A stretch of DNA of 32,574 nucleotides from Bacilli bacterium. Its GTDB lineage: Bacteria > Bacillota_I > Bacilli_A > JAJDGJ01. The DNA lies in assembly GCA_031289255.1 (NCBI GenBank), contig JAITPW010000003.1, positions 1 through 32,574 of the forward strand, read 5' to 3'. The stretch's first letter is position 1. Every line of letters starts with the position of its first letter. The notes beneath the pieces were generated by a model. It saw only the letters and a list, made by a program, of their open reading frames with translations, did no database searches and was not told the DNA's origin. Shown one piece after another: positions 1 to 8,206 of the stretch. A program made the position numbers and the translations under genes.

Positions 1-651
1 TGCCTTGATTATAAAGGCATTATTGAACTTGCCAAAAATTTCCCAAGCAAAAAAGCAAACCGCTTTATTGAGTGGTTCACATACAGCGACGAAACCATTG
101 ACGGCAAGAGCAAGTCCAAGGCTTACGCGCTTTTCGACAGTTCGTTGCTCGATACGCTTGATGTCGGCAGCATTAAAGGTTTGCAGCAGATTCATGGCTA
201 TCTATTTGGCGGGCTGTACGACTTTGCGGGACAAGTCCGCGAGCTGAATATCGCAAAGGGTGGTTTTCGTTTTGCGCCCGTACAGTTCTTGGATAACACG
301 CTGAAAACCATCGAAGCAATGCCCGAGACGACCTTTGACGAAATCGCGGACAAATATGCCGAGATGAATGTCGCTCACCCCTTTATGGAGGGCAACGGTC
401 GAAGCACCCGCATTTGGCTTGACTTGATTTTGAAAAAGAACCTCAAACTTTGCGTTGACTGGAGTCGGATAGACAAGAAAAGCTATCTTGACGCAATGCG
501 TGAAAGCACGATGAACACAGATAAAATCAAGGCGCTTTTGAAATCCGCCCTGACGGATAAGATAAACGACCGCGAGGTCTTTATGGAAGGCGTTGACTAT
601 TCCTACTACTACGAGCAGGAAGATGATATAACAGGAGGGAATGTGGAGTGA
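1..651 (+). CDS. Fic-domain protein, 5'-truncated by the window
   Basis: The frame is open from the first base, so the start lies upstream; the stop is TGA at 649-651. The Fic active-site motif HPFMEGNGRSTR is intact at 376-411, with the catalytic His, the phosphate-binding loop and the Arg. Fic enzymes usually transfer AMP or another nucleotide moiety to a protein side chain. The visible N-terminal part (about 45 residues) may be the end of a DNA-binding domain of the kind found on Fic proteins near restriction loci, but that is weak. No inhibitory (S/T)xxxE(G/N) helix is evident in the visible part. It overlaps hsdR by 4 nt, so it belongs to a type I restriction operon whose hsdM and hsdS would lie to the left. 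G+C is near one half, unlike the rest of the window. The family call is firm; the target is unknown. Confidence 0.9.
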   Translation, partial: CLDYKGIIELAKNFPSKKANRFIEWFTYSDETIDGKSKSKAYALFDSSLLDTLDVGSIKGLQQIHGYLFGGLYDFAGQVRELNIAKGGFRFAPVQFLDNTLKTIEAMPETTFDEIADKYAEMNVAHPFMEGNGRSTRIWLDLILKKNLKLCVDWSRIDKKSYLDAMRESTMNTDKIKALLKSALTDKINDREVFMEGVDYSYYYEQEDDITGGNVE

Positions 652-3600
652 ATACATTTAATAGCGAACGCGAATTTGAGGATGCCCTTATTAAGGTGTT
701 GTTCACCAAGGGTTGGGAGTCGGAAGTTCTCAAAAACCCCTCAGAGCAAGACCTCATAGACAACTGGGCTAAAATCCTCTTCGATAACAACCGCGAACAA
801 GATCGCCTGAACAACCAACCGTTGACGGCGGGCGAAATGCAGCAGATTATCGAGCAAATCACCACGCTGCGAACGCCGCTGAAACTCAACGGCTTTATCA
901 ACGGCAAGACGGTATCCATCAATCGTGACAATCCTGATGATGAACTGCACTTCGGTCTTGAGGTCAGCCTCAAAATTTACGACCGCCGTGAAATCGCCGC
1001 AGGTCAGAGCCGCTATCAGATTGCGCAGCAACCGAAGTTTCCCACCCGCGGCATTCTAAATGACCGTCGTGGCGACTTGATGTTGCTCATCAACGGAATG
1101 CCGGTCATTCATATCGAACTGAAAAAGAGCGGTATCCCCGTGTCACAAGCGGCAAATCAAATTGAGAAATATGCCCGCGAAGGCATATTCAGCGGATTAT
1201 TTGCCCTCGTACAGGTGTTCGTTGCTATGAACCCGGACGAAACGCTCTATTTCGCTAACCCCGGACTCGACGGCAAGTTTAACCCTGATTTCTATTTTCA
1301 TTGGGCGGATTTCAATAACGAGCCTGTGAATGATTGGAAAAGTATCGCATCGTACTTCTTGTCCATTCCTATGGCACACCAGATTATCGGATTTTACACC
1401 GTACCCGACGACAGCGACGGTATTTTGAAGGTCATGCGCAGTTATCAGTATTACGCCGCCTCTGCCATTTCCGACAAGGTATCAAAAACCAAGTGGGATG
1501 AAAAAGACCATCTTTACGGCGGCTATGTGTGGCATACGACCGGCAGCGGCAAGACGATGACCAGCTTCAAGTCCGCACAACTTATCGCCAATAGCAAGGA
1601 TGCCGACAAGGTTATCTTTTTGATGGACAGAATCGAACTCGGAACTCAGAGCCTGAAAGAGTATAAAGGCTTTGCCGAAGAGAATGACGACGTGCAGGCT
1701 ACCGAAAATACGCAGGTGCTTATCGCGAAGTTGAAAAACCCGAACCCTGCTAATACTCTGATTGTCACGTCCATTCAGAAAATGAGCAACATCAAAGAGG
1801 ACGATGGCATGAACGCCAAAGACCTCGAAATTATGACGGGTAAGCGCATCGTATTCATCGTGGACGAAGCGCATCGTTCCACTTTTGGCAATATGCTTAT
1901 CACGATAAAAAACACTTTCCCCGGAGCTATCTTCTTTGGCTTTACAGGGACACCTATCTATAAGGAGAACGAACGTAAAGGAAACACGACCGCCACCGTT
2001 TTCGGCGACGAACTGCATCGCTACTCCATCGCCGACGGTATTCGGGATAAAAACGTGCTGGGTTTTGACCCCTATATGGTTACGACATTCAATGACAGAG
2101 ACTTACGCACCGCCGTTGCTTTGGAAGAGGCAAGAGCGACGACGGTCTTAGAGGCTATCGCCGACCCCGCTAAATCCGCAATCTACTATAATTTTATGGA
2201 TTCCTCCAAAGTGAAGATGGCGGGCTACTATGACAATGTAAAAACTTACGTTAAAGGCATCGAGGACTATCTACCCGCCACCCAGTACCACCAAGACATA
2301 CATCGAGAAATGGTGGTGAAGGATATTTTGGCGGGCTGGACACAATACAGCCACGGCGAGAAATTCCACGCCATTTTTGCGACTTCAAGCATTCCCGAAG
2401 CCATAGCCTATTATCGCATTATTAAGGCGCAATGTCCCACCCTTAAAGTCACAGCCCTTTTCGACCCGAACATCGATAATGGCGATGGTGCAACCACGAC
2501 ATTCAAAGAAGCCGGACTTGTTGAAATCGTCACTGACTATAACGCCCGCTATGAGCAGACCTTTGACCTTGCAAATCACGCCAAGTTCAAAAAGGACGTG
2601 GCGGCACGACTTGCGCACAAAGACCAGTATAAACGCATTGAGTCCCAGTCTGAAAAACAAATAGGATTGCTTATCGTTGTCGATCAGATGTTGACGGGCT
2701 TTGATTCCAAGTGGGTCAATACGCTGTATATGGACAAAATCCTGCGGTTCGAAAACATCATTCAGGCGTTCTCCCGCACTAACCGTCTGTTTGGACCCGA
2801 TAAGCCTTTCGGGACAATCCTCTATTACCGCAAGCCACACACGATGACACGCCTTATCGACGAGGCGGTGGCGTTATATTCTGGCAACAGACCCGCCGGG
2901 CTGTTTGTAGGGCGACTTCACGAGAACCTGAACGCCCTCAATGAGATATTTGCGGAAATAAAAAAGGTATTTGAAGACGCGGGCGTTCCCAATTTTGAGA
3001 AAAACCCTGACGAAATAGAAGCCTGCGGTATGTTCGCCAATCTGTTCAAGACACTTAACGAGCATCTTGAAGCCGCCGAGATTCAGGGCTTCAAGTGGGA
3101 AACATCTGAATATAGTTTCAAAGACGAACATGGGCATAACTACACCATTACCGTATACTTTGACCAGACCGCATATCTTATTTTGGCACAGCGTTATAAA
3201 GAGCTTTTCAGCGGTAAAGGCGAGGGCGACGGCAATGAAGATGTTCCTTTTGAAATTGATGGGCATCTGACCGAGATTGACACAGGCAAAATCGATACCG
3301 ATTATATGAATGCTCGCTTTACTAAATACCTGCGGGCGCTTGTGGAAGGCGATGCGGTAGAGCAAGCGCTTAACGACCTGCATAAAACATTTGCCACGCT
3401 AACACAGGAAGAGCAAAAATACGCCAATATCTTCTTGCATGATATTCAGCGCGGCGAAGTAAGCCCCGAAGAAAGTAAGACCCTGCGCGACTACATTACG
3501 GAATATCAGGCGAAAGCCAAAGCCGACCAAATCCATAAGGTATCGAGCATTTTCGGGCTTGATGAAGCGCAGTTGCGTGAGATGATGAGCCTAAAGCTCA

Positions 3601-3782
3601 CTGATAGCAACATCAACGAATATAATCAGTATGGCAAGCTGAAAGACACGGCGGATCGAGAAAAGGTAAAAGCCCACTTTGAACAGCAACAAGGTGAAAC
3701 GCTATCGCCAAAAAAGATAAACATTGAATTTGATAAATGCTTGCGTAAATTTTTGTTGGAAGGCGAATTTGATACGGAATAG
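648..3782 (+). CDS. hsdR: Type I restriction enzyme, R subunit (HsdR)
   Basis: Motor and nuclease subunit of a type I restriction-modification complex: it translocates unmodified DNA with ATP and cuts it at a distance. Visible parts in order: N-terminal PD-(D/E)xK nuclease with D143 and ELKK at 157-160; Walker A GSGKT at 299-303; DEAH box at 406-409; motif III TGTP at 433-436; motif VI QAFSRTNR at 706-713; then a long C-terminal helical region for binding the methylase core. The 1,044 residues are normal for the family and nothing appears broken. The start is GTG at 648, chosen because AGGAGG lies 9 nt upstream and the frame overlaps the Fic stop. HsdM and HsdS are not in the window, so activity depends on genes to the left. 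Codon use and G+C are foreign to the AT-rich region that follows. Confidence 0.96.
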   Translation: MNTFNSEREFEDALIKVLFTKGWESEVLKNPSEQDLIDNWAKILFDNNREQDRLNNQPLTAGEMQQIIEQITTLRTPLKLNGFINGKTVSINRDNPDDELHFGLEVSLKIYDRREIAAGQSRYQIAQQPKFPTRGILNDRRGDLMLLINGMPVIHIELKKSGIPVSQAANQIEKYAREGIFSGLFALVQVFVAMNPDETLYFANPGLDGKFNPDFYFHWADFNNEPVNDWKSIASYFLSIPMAHQIIGFYTVPDDSDGILKVMRSYQYYAASAISDKVSKTKWDEKDHLYGGYVWHTTGSGKTMTSFKSAQLIANSKDADKVIFLMDRIELGTQSLKEYKGFAEENDDVQATENTQVLIAKLKNPNPANTLIVTSIQKMSNIKEDDGMNAKDLEIMTGKRIVFIVDEAHRSTFGNMLITIKNTFPGAIFFGFTGTPIYKENERKGNTTATVFGDELHRYSIADGIRDKNVLGFDPYMVTTFNDRDLRTAVALEEARATTVLEAIADPAKSAIYYNFMDSSKVKMAGYYDNVKTYVKGIEDYLPATQYHQDIHREMVVKDILAGWTQYSHGEKFHAIFATSSIPEAIAYYRIIKAQCPTLKVTALFDPNIDNGDGATTTFKEAGLVEIVTDYNARYEQTFDLANHAKFKKDVAARLAHKDQYKRIESQSEKQIGLLIVVDQMLTGFDSKWVNTLYMDKILRFENIIQAFSRTNRLFGPDKPFGTILYYRKPHTMTRLIDEAVALYSGNRPAGLFVGRLHENLNALNEIFAEIKKVFEDAGVPNFEKNPDEIEACGMFANLFKTLNEHLEAAEIQGFKWETSEYSFKDEHGHNYTITVYFDQTAYLILAQRYKELFSGKGEGDGNEDVPFEIDGHLTEIDTGKIDTDYMNARFTKYLRALVEGDAVEQALNDLHKTFATLTQEEQKYANIFLHDIQRGEVSPEESKTLRDYITEYQAKAKADQIHKVSSIFGLDEAQLREMMSLKLTDSNINEYNQYGKLKDTADREKVKAHFEQQQGETLSPKKINIEFDKCLRKFLLEGEFDTE

Positions 3783-3841
3783 TATGTCTTGTTTGTTTTT
3801 ATGCTTTCACTGTTCCTAAGCGTCAGCAAATTATAAAAAGG

Positions 3842-3886
3842 AAAAAGCCCGTGAATGCCGATAACTCAGACGTTCACGGGCTTTTT
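3842..3886 (+). terminator. Strong intrinsic terminator after hsdR
   Basis: A perfect 14-bp stem (3842-3855 with 3873-3886) with a 17-nt loop. The left arm starts with an A run and the right arm ends in five T, so it can act in both directions. It lies 60 nt after the hsdR stop and faces the decayed recombinase frame on the other strand. Confidence 0.9.
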
Positions 3887-3907
3887 GGGGTTTTGTCCAT
3901 AAGGCGT

Positions 3908-4098
3908 TTACCCATCAGCGTAAACACCACCGTATTCCCACTCGGGGTTTACTTGATTTTGCTTGCTGTATGAGAAACTTGTGTGGCGAGCGAGTACAAC
4001 ATTGTTTCTTTATCCAGTGGCACGCGGGCATTGGCGACTACGCACAGCTGCTTTGATTTGACCTTCGTAGGTTCTATTTTTTGTACATTTTGCTTCAT
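3908..4098 (-). pseudogene. Serine recombinase N-terminal remnant
   Basis: Reading leftwards from ATG at 4098-4096, behind a good AAGGAG ribosome site, the frame gives about 49 residues (stop at 3949-3951). They resemble the start of the large serine recombinases of clostridial integrative elements: basic leader, then ANARVPLDKETMLYSLATQVS, where the family has AYARVS. After a one-base frame slip the match resumes with NPEWEYGGVYAD and ends at a stop near 3908. The residue at the position of the nucleophilic Ser is Pro, so even this part would be inactive. The resolvase core, zinc-ribbon and coiled-coil regions are missing; the sequence ends close to the hsdR terminator. It is the third member of a decayed minus-strand module with the next two entries. 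Recognition is by motif memory, without an alignment. Confidence 0.78.
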
Positions 4099-4139
4099 AG
4101 GCAACTCCTTATTTAATAATCGTTACCTATATATATCAC

Positions 4140-4321
4140 TCATTTCGAGGTATATAACAAGTCATTTTCCCGATAAATACTACCCGAAAACAAGCCATAC
4201 TTATCGGCAAGTTTTGTGTCAATCATCATAGGACGTCAGCGGTTATAACGCTGTCCGCAAGCAATTTTCTGAATAGCGACAACGCTGTTTTATTGTGGAG
4301 AAACTCATCTTGTTTACTCAT
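4140..4321 (-). pseudogene. SHOCT-like small protein of a recombinase module, frameshifted
   Basis: Starts at ATG 4321-4319 and reads MSKQDEFLHNKTALSLFRKL, then LADSVITADVL before a stop at 4226. The other half continues in a neighbouring frame as IDTKLADKYGLFSGSIYREN, then DLLYTSK, to a stop at 4140-4142. Joined, the halves have the layout of the roughly 60-residue SHOCT-like proteins that sit just before serine recombinases in clostridial mobile elements (helical start, LITADEY-like turn, IDTKLADKYGL core). One indel near 4225-4232 separates them. Its start overlaps the end of the upstream zinc-finger frame as ATGA, as in intact modules. Function in the family is not well established; here it is certainly broken. 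Confidence 0.65.
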
Positions 4322-4715
4322 TCGTGCGGTCCTCCTTGATATGACGGAGCAAGCCTGCAACAGTATTTGCGCTTTGAGTTGCCATAGGCTGTAAATGATT
4401 TTCCGCAGACCTTGCAAGTGAAAGAGTATACTGCTTTACGAGTAAACGTTTCAGGATGTTCGTTCTACCATTCCATACGGCATTTATCGGAGCAGAATTT
4501 TTTTGCCGTTTGTGGGGTAGACGTATAAGTGACACGCCGCATTGCAAGCAACTGCAAATTTGCTTTTCGTCTTGCGCCTTAAGGTTTGGACGGCAGTAGG
4601 ATTTAACCATGTTTTCGCCTATTACAAGTTCTGTGGCTATTTTGCCATATCTCAAACCTTGACCCCGAGGCGCACAATCTGTTGTTTTTATAAAATAGGC
4701 ATATTCGTCCTCCAA
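4318..4715 (-). pseudogene. HTH / zinc-finger protein of a recombinase module, frameshifted
   Basis: Begins at TTG 4715 and shows an HTH resembling sigma-70 region 4 (YGKIATELVIGENMVKSYCR) followed by a first Cys pair (CSCLQC). The frame then slips at a homopolymer of A near 4495-4502. In the next frame, zinc-ribbon motifs appear: KKFCSDKCRMEW, then TFTRKAVYSFTCKVCGKSFT and AYGNSKRKYC. A TAG replaces an expected Trp codon in that second half, so this is genuine decay and not one sequencing error. The end overlaps the SHOCT-like start by 4 nt (ATGA). Related intact genes lie upstream of serine recombinases in clostridial integrative elements and are thought to regulate them; that role is inferred from context. 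Confidence 0.68.
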
Positions 4716-4836
4716 TCCAGAGGAAAGGAAAAACTCTCCTCACTATCCATAGAGGACAGCAATGGGAGCTTTGAAAACTGAAATGGCTGCTTATTTCTTA
4801 ACCGTGTAGTCGAGAGAGAGTCAATTCGCACCGAAT
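4716..4836. other. Compositional boundary between acquired and host-like DNA
   Basis: Base composition drops sharply here, from near one half G+C on the left to well below one third on the right. No intact gene is present. The segment separates the first gene of the decayed recombinase module from the truncated type III restriction gene, so it is the likely end of the inserted element or of a later deletion. I could not identify a duplicated attachment core. Confidence 0.55.
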
Positions 4837-6090
4837 TTGAGTTTGCCAAACAGTACTGAAGGACTCCAAAAAGAGTATGAAGAAGATGGATTTTTATTTG
4901 AAATATTTGATAATGATACTTTTGCTACTATTGTTGTTAATTTTGATGATATAACAGGAGATAAAGAAACTCTTGGTATTGAAAATTCAACCAAGTTAAT
5001 TACTGAATTTAAAGATAATGGATATATTGATGATTATGGGAAGGCTACTGATTGCTTAAGGATGGCAATCAAAAATGAGGATATTAGAGTCAGTGAACAG
5101 TTTAAAGATATTGTTCCCCAGATTTTAGAAGTTACTAATTCAAAAACCAAGAGTCTTAAGATTAAAAATGCGTCAGAAAAAGTAGAAGTTAAAGTTATTA
5201 AAGAGGCTTTGCCAGAAAACTTTATAAAACTTTGGGATAAGATTAAATATAAAACTACTTATCGTATTGATTTTAATTCAGAAGAGCTTATATCTAATGC
5301 TGTTAATGGTACTTCTTCTCTTGTGGGCATTAAAGATATACAAACTCATAGGGCAACTTATTTATATAAGAGAAGTGCCATTAAAATGGATGTAGCAGGT
5401 ATTGTTGCTAAACTTGTTGGCGAGTATAATACAAGTTTGACACCTAATGCTAGATATCAATTACCGGATATTATTACTTACTTACAAAACGAGACTAGTT
5501 TAACACGAAAGACTATTGTTGCAATTTTACAATCAACAACTAACTTAGATCAGTTCAAAAATAATCCTTTAATTTATATGAATCAAGCAGCTAAGATTAT
5601 TAATAAACATAAAAACCAATTAATTGTAGATGGTATTAAATATACTAAAATTGATGATGCTTATGAACAATTTTTGTTTACATCAGAAACAGTAAATGCA
5701 TATTTAGGCGTGAATGGCAACTCAGTTGAAGCTGATAAAAATAAAGCTAAGACTTTGTACGAGTATATTGTGACAGATTCTGAAGTAGAACGAGAATTTG
5801 CTCGTAAAGCAGAACTAGATTAAAAAGTTAAGTTTTATATAAAAATGCCAAATTGGTTCAAAATCCGTACTCCGCTTGGAACTTATAATCCAGATTGGGC
5901 AATGCTTTATGAAGAAGACGATGAACAAACATTATACTTTATTATCGAAACTAAAGGTGATGTCAATGATGATCAGCTACGACCTCATGAATCTGCAAAA
6001 ATTAAAGCAGAAAAAAAACATTTTGAAGCTATAAGTACCGATATTAAATTTAAATGTGTGAAGAATGAGGAAGATATTCGAGCTAATTAA
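4837..6090 (+). pseudogene. Type III restriction enzyme Res subunit, 5'-truncated and interrupted
   Basis: Two frames in the same phase, 4837-5823 and on to 6090, are split by one TAA at 5821-5823. Together they form the C-terminal part of a type III Res protein. It starts after the helicase with a segment like LPNSTEGLQKEYEEDG, passes through LWDKIKYKTTYRI and LPDIITYLQNETSLTRKTI, and ends in the nuclease domain PNWFKIRTPLGTYNPDWAML with ETKG (PD...ExK-type residues). The DEAD/DEAH helicase half is absent and the left edge coincides with the composition break. Base composition is like the host, so this looks like a resident gene cut by the element on its left. An ATG at 5845 could start a short nuclease-domain peptide, but it has no clear ribosome site. 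Almost certainly non-functional. Confidence 0.85.
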
Positions 6091-6181
6091 TTAGGGCATC
6101 AAATATTTGTGTGGACAACTTCTAATTTCAATTCAAGAATTAAAAAATTTAAAGCTTAACTATTAAGTTATGAGTTTAATA

Positions 6182-6190
6182 TGATATAAT
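6182..6190 (+). promoter_or_regulatory. Extended -10 promoter for a small transcript
   Basis: TGA-TATAAT, an extended -10 element with a consensus hexamer at 6185-6190; no good -35 is visible. The same extended -10 form occurs before parE, the S1 gene and the YuiD-like gene in this window. A transcript would start near 6197. Confidence 0.5.
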
Positions 6191-6196
6191 TTACAA

Positions 6197-6257
6197 CTAA
6201 TAGCGGTGTTGCTTTGCAGAGCGCATCTAAAAACAGTGAATTCGTTCACTTTTTTTA
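6197..6257 (+). ncRNA. Candidate small RNA of about 60 nt
   Basis: Begins 7 nt after a consensus extended -10 and ends at a textbook terminator: stem AGTGAA/TTCACT (6235-6240 with 6245-6250), TTCG tetraloop, then seven T at 6251-6257. Between them, GCG at about 6193-6195 can pair with CGC near 6221-6223 around an imperfect inner stem, giving a first hairpin. There is no open frame of any length. I do not recognise the family; it does not fold as a tRNA. It could instead be the leader of a lost gene or a leftover promoter-terminator pair. Confidence 0.4.
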
Positions 6258-6607
6258 TATAATAAAAGTTTAGATGTTTTAAATTTAAGATAACTTACAC
6301 TTTATTTGTTCTTACTTAGTCTATTATACTAAGGTAACTTTTCTTTTAAAAGAATTTGCTATCTTGAATGATTCTTAAATAATTAAAACAGGAAAAAAAT
6401 ATTTAGAAACTAAGGCACTGATATTACATTTAATTGTATGATTTATAAGAAAAACATTTATATTAATTAATTGCATAATAAAATAATATTATATTTATTT
6501 AACAATGTAGTTTGTATTTATAAAAATTAAAGCATTACTATTTTAAATATAAAGTATCATATTTATTAGGAATAAATAACAATTTTTTATAAGATACTTA
6601 ATAATTA
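6258..6607. other. Gene-free AT-rich stretch
   Basis: Very AT-rich, no frame longer than a few dozen codons, and no recognisable remnant or repeat. Nothing can be supported here. Confidence 0.6.
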
Positions 6608-6638
6608 AAAACCATCAACTTTTATAGTTGATGGTTTT
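6608..6638 (-). terminator. Intrinsic terminator of the AAA ATPase gene
   Basis: A perfect 13-bp stem (6608-6620 with 6626-6638) and 5-nt loop, followed by T-rich sequence in the minus direction. It lies about 40 nt beyond the stop of the ATPase gene and could also work on the plus strand. Confidence 0.85.
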
Positions 6639-6679
6639 AACTTATAAACTAATAAGTCGGGTATTAATTTAAATTATGA

Positions 6680-7948
6680 CTAATTTTTTAAGCAGCCAAG
6701 TGGCACAACCCATACACTATTTTTTAATTGATAAGCATACTCAGTACCGGTTAATACCATAAGGAATGAAGGCTCGTTCATTTTTTTTGTATCCACAATC
6801 GACTTCAACTTTAATAGATTTTGGGCAGCTGATTCTATTTCAAAGGCGCCTAGTTTTATTTCCACTGCCCCCCATCGACCATCGGCAAGCTGAATTATAG
6901 CATCGATTTCAAGATTATTTTTATCGCGATAATGATAAACTGCACCATCGATACTATCAGCATAAATTCTTAAATCTCTAATGCAAAGCGATTCAAACAG
7001 AAAACCAAATGTATTGAGATCGGCAAGGAGTCGTTTTGGTGTTGCCCGTAGGGAAGCTGCTGCAAGGGAAGGATCGGTAAAATGACGTTTTGCAGTTGTT
7101 CTGATAGCCGTTTTAGAACGTAATTTTGCACTCCAAGCGGGCAGATCTTCAATGACATGAATTTTTTTAAGAGCTGCAATATATTGATTGACTGTAGCTT
7201 GTGATAAGGACTCATCATTAATAATTAAATCATTAAGAATGGTTGCTGTTCTAGCTTCATTAGAAATATTACGTGAAAGAGAGCGAATGAGAGCTTTGAC
7301 TCGATCGGGATTTTTTTCAACTCCATCAGCTTTAGATATATCTTCATTTGCAACAGCTTCAAGATAATCACTGGCAATGCTTATAGCAATCTTTTCACTC
7401 TGTTCTAAAGCTGCTTCAGGCCAACCACCACGATTAATAGTAAAGGCTAATTTCTCAATGGTTAGGCTGGATTTACCATTAATACTGGTTATACCATCAA
7501 ATAAATCACGTAGCGAAACTTCTCCATTAGATTCACCAGATTCAAATAGTGACATGGTACGCATTTTCATTCTAGCAATGCGGCCTGTCCCGGTGTGCAT
7601 ATCTTCAGTACGAGTTGGTATAACTGATCCGGTTAGAATGAATTGTCCATGTAATCGTCGTTTATCTACTGCAAAACGAACAGCATTCCATAGTTCTGGG
7701 GCTACTTGCCACTCATCCAACAGTCTTGGTGTTTCACCTTCTAATAATAGAGATGGTTTTGTTTGAGCAATTAAGATATTAGCTTTAGTATTGTCGGGAT
7801 CTTGCATATATAAAACACTCTTTGCCATTTCTTCACCTGAACTTGTTTTGCCACACCATTTAGGTCCTTCGATTAAAACTGCGCCTTTTGCAAGAAGCAA
7901 AAGAGCTAGTTTTTCATCAGAAATTCGTTTTAAATAATTTGAATTCAT
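6680..7948 (-). CDS. AAA ATPase with DUF4143-type C-terminus (AAA_14 family)
   Basis: A 422-residue protein of the AAA_14/DUF4143 family, widespread in gut bacteria and archaea and of unknown cellular role. Visible features: Walker A GPKWCGKT at 28-35, Walker B-like RLLDEWQ at 75-81, sensor-1-like ILTGS at 104-108, and near the C-terminus a PD-(D/E)xK-like arrangement (EIDAII at 347-352 and VEIKLG at 362-367), consistent with a nuclease-type fold. There are no membrane segments. ATG at 7948 is preceded by an AGGTGA ribosome site. It is alone between its own promoter and terminator, and the promoter lies inside a short repeat array, which suggests autoregulation or regulation by copy-specific binding. 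Base composition matches the host region. The family call is firm; function is not known. Confidence 0.88.
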   Translation of the reverse strand: MNSNYLKRISDEKLALLLLAKGAVLIEGPKWCGKTSSGEEMAKSVLYMQDPDNTKANILIAQTKPSLLLEGETPRLLDEWQVAPELWNAVRFAVDKRRLHGQFILTGSVIPTRTEDMHTGTGRIARMKMRTMSLFESGESNGEVSLRDLFDGITSINGKSSLTIEKLAFTINRGGWPEAALEQSEKIAISIASDYLEAVANEDISKADGVEKNPDRVKALIRSLSRNISNEARTATILNDLIINDESLSQATVNQYIAALKKIHVIEDLPAWSAKLRSKTAIRTTAKRHFTDPSLAAASLRATPKRLLADLNTFGFLFESLCIRDLRIYADSIDGAVYHYRDKNNLEIDAIIQLADGRWGAVEIKLGAFEIESAAQNLLKLKSIVDTKKMNEPSFLMVLTGTEYAYQLKNSVWVVPLGCLKN

Positions 7949-7964
7949 ATTATCACCTGTTATT

Positions 7965-7993
7965 AGTATAATCTAAACTATCAACTTTGGCAA
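7965..7993 (-). promoter_or_regulatory. Promoter of the AAA ATPase gene
   Basis: On the minus strand -35 TTGCCA (7988-7993) and -10 TATACT (7965-7970) are 17 bp apart, just upstream of the gene. The -35 overlaps the first unit of the repeat array, so a protein bound to the array would cover it. Confidence 0.65.
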
Positions 7994-8030
7994 TTGTTTA
8001 CTATCAACTTTGGCGGATATTTACTATTGA
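7977..8030 (-). repeat. 23-bp-period repeat array at the AAA ATPase promoter
   Basis: A 15-bp unit, ACTATCAACTTTGGC on the plus strand, occurs at 7977-7991 and 8000-8014. A degenerate third start (ACTATTGA) lies at 8023-8030, again exactly 23 bp on. The spacing is close to two helical turns, so the units lie on one face of the DNA. It overlaps the -35 of the ATPase gene and probably is a multi-site operator. Confidence 0.7.
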
Positions 8031-8090
8031 TTTCTTTATTAGATTTTTATAGTATTAGTTTGTTTCGTTTTAAAGATATTGATAATACTA

Positions 8091-8115
8091 AGTTGTTTGG
8101 AAATGCTAAACAACT
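8091..8115 (+). other. Short hairpin in the ATPase-methyltransferase intergenic region
   Basis: Eight-base-pair perfect stem (8091-8098 with 8108-8115) with a 9-nt loop. It is not followed by a T run, so it is not a clear terminator. No frame lies around it. Confidence 0.35.
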
Positions 8116-8156
8116 AAGCATAAAGAGAGAATAATTACTTATTTTTATAATTAATT

Positions 8157-8205
8157 AAAAAGGCTTAAATATTAATGTAAATACTTATGATATTTAAGTC
8201 TTTTT
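8157..8205 (+). terminator. Terminator-like hairpin upstream of the methyltransferase gene
   Basis: A 16-bp stem with one G-T pair (8157-8172 with 8190-8205), A run on the left and T run on the right. No gene ends just before it on the plus strand, so it may insulate the methyltransferase promoter or be a leftover from a lost gene. Confidence 0.5.
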
Positions 8206-8206
8206 G

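Noticed and set aside
741-3383. Several long frames on the minus strand opposite hsdR
   Set aside because: They are antisense shadows of a high-G+C gene with a complete set of HsdR motifs; none has a ribosome site or recognisable content.
3983-4781. Plus-strand frames at 3983-4231 and 4542-4781
   Set aside because: They lie opposite the decayed recombinase module, whose minus-strand translations match known families; the plus frames do not.
4800-4856. Short frame reading NRVVERESIRTEFEFAKQY before the type III fragment
   Set aside because: Too short to assign and stopped by TGA; could be a real remnant but no family was recognised.
6191-6224. tRNA-like GC-rich patch
   Set aside because: No acceptor stem, T-arm or anticodon arm can be drawn; treated as a possible small-RNA hairpin instead.
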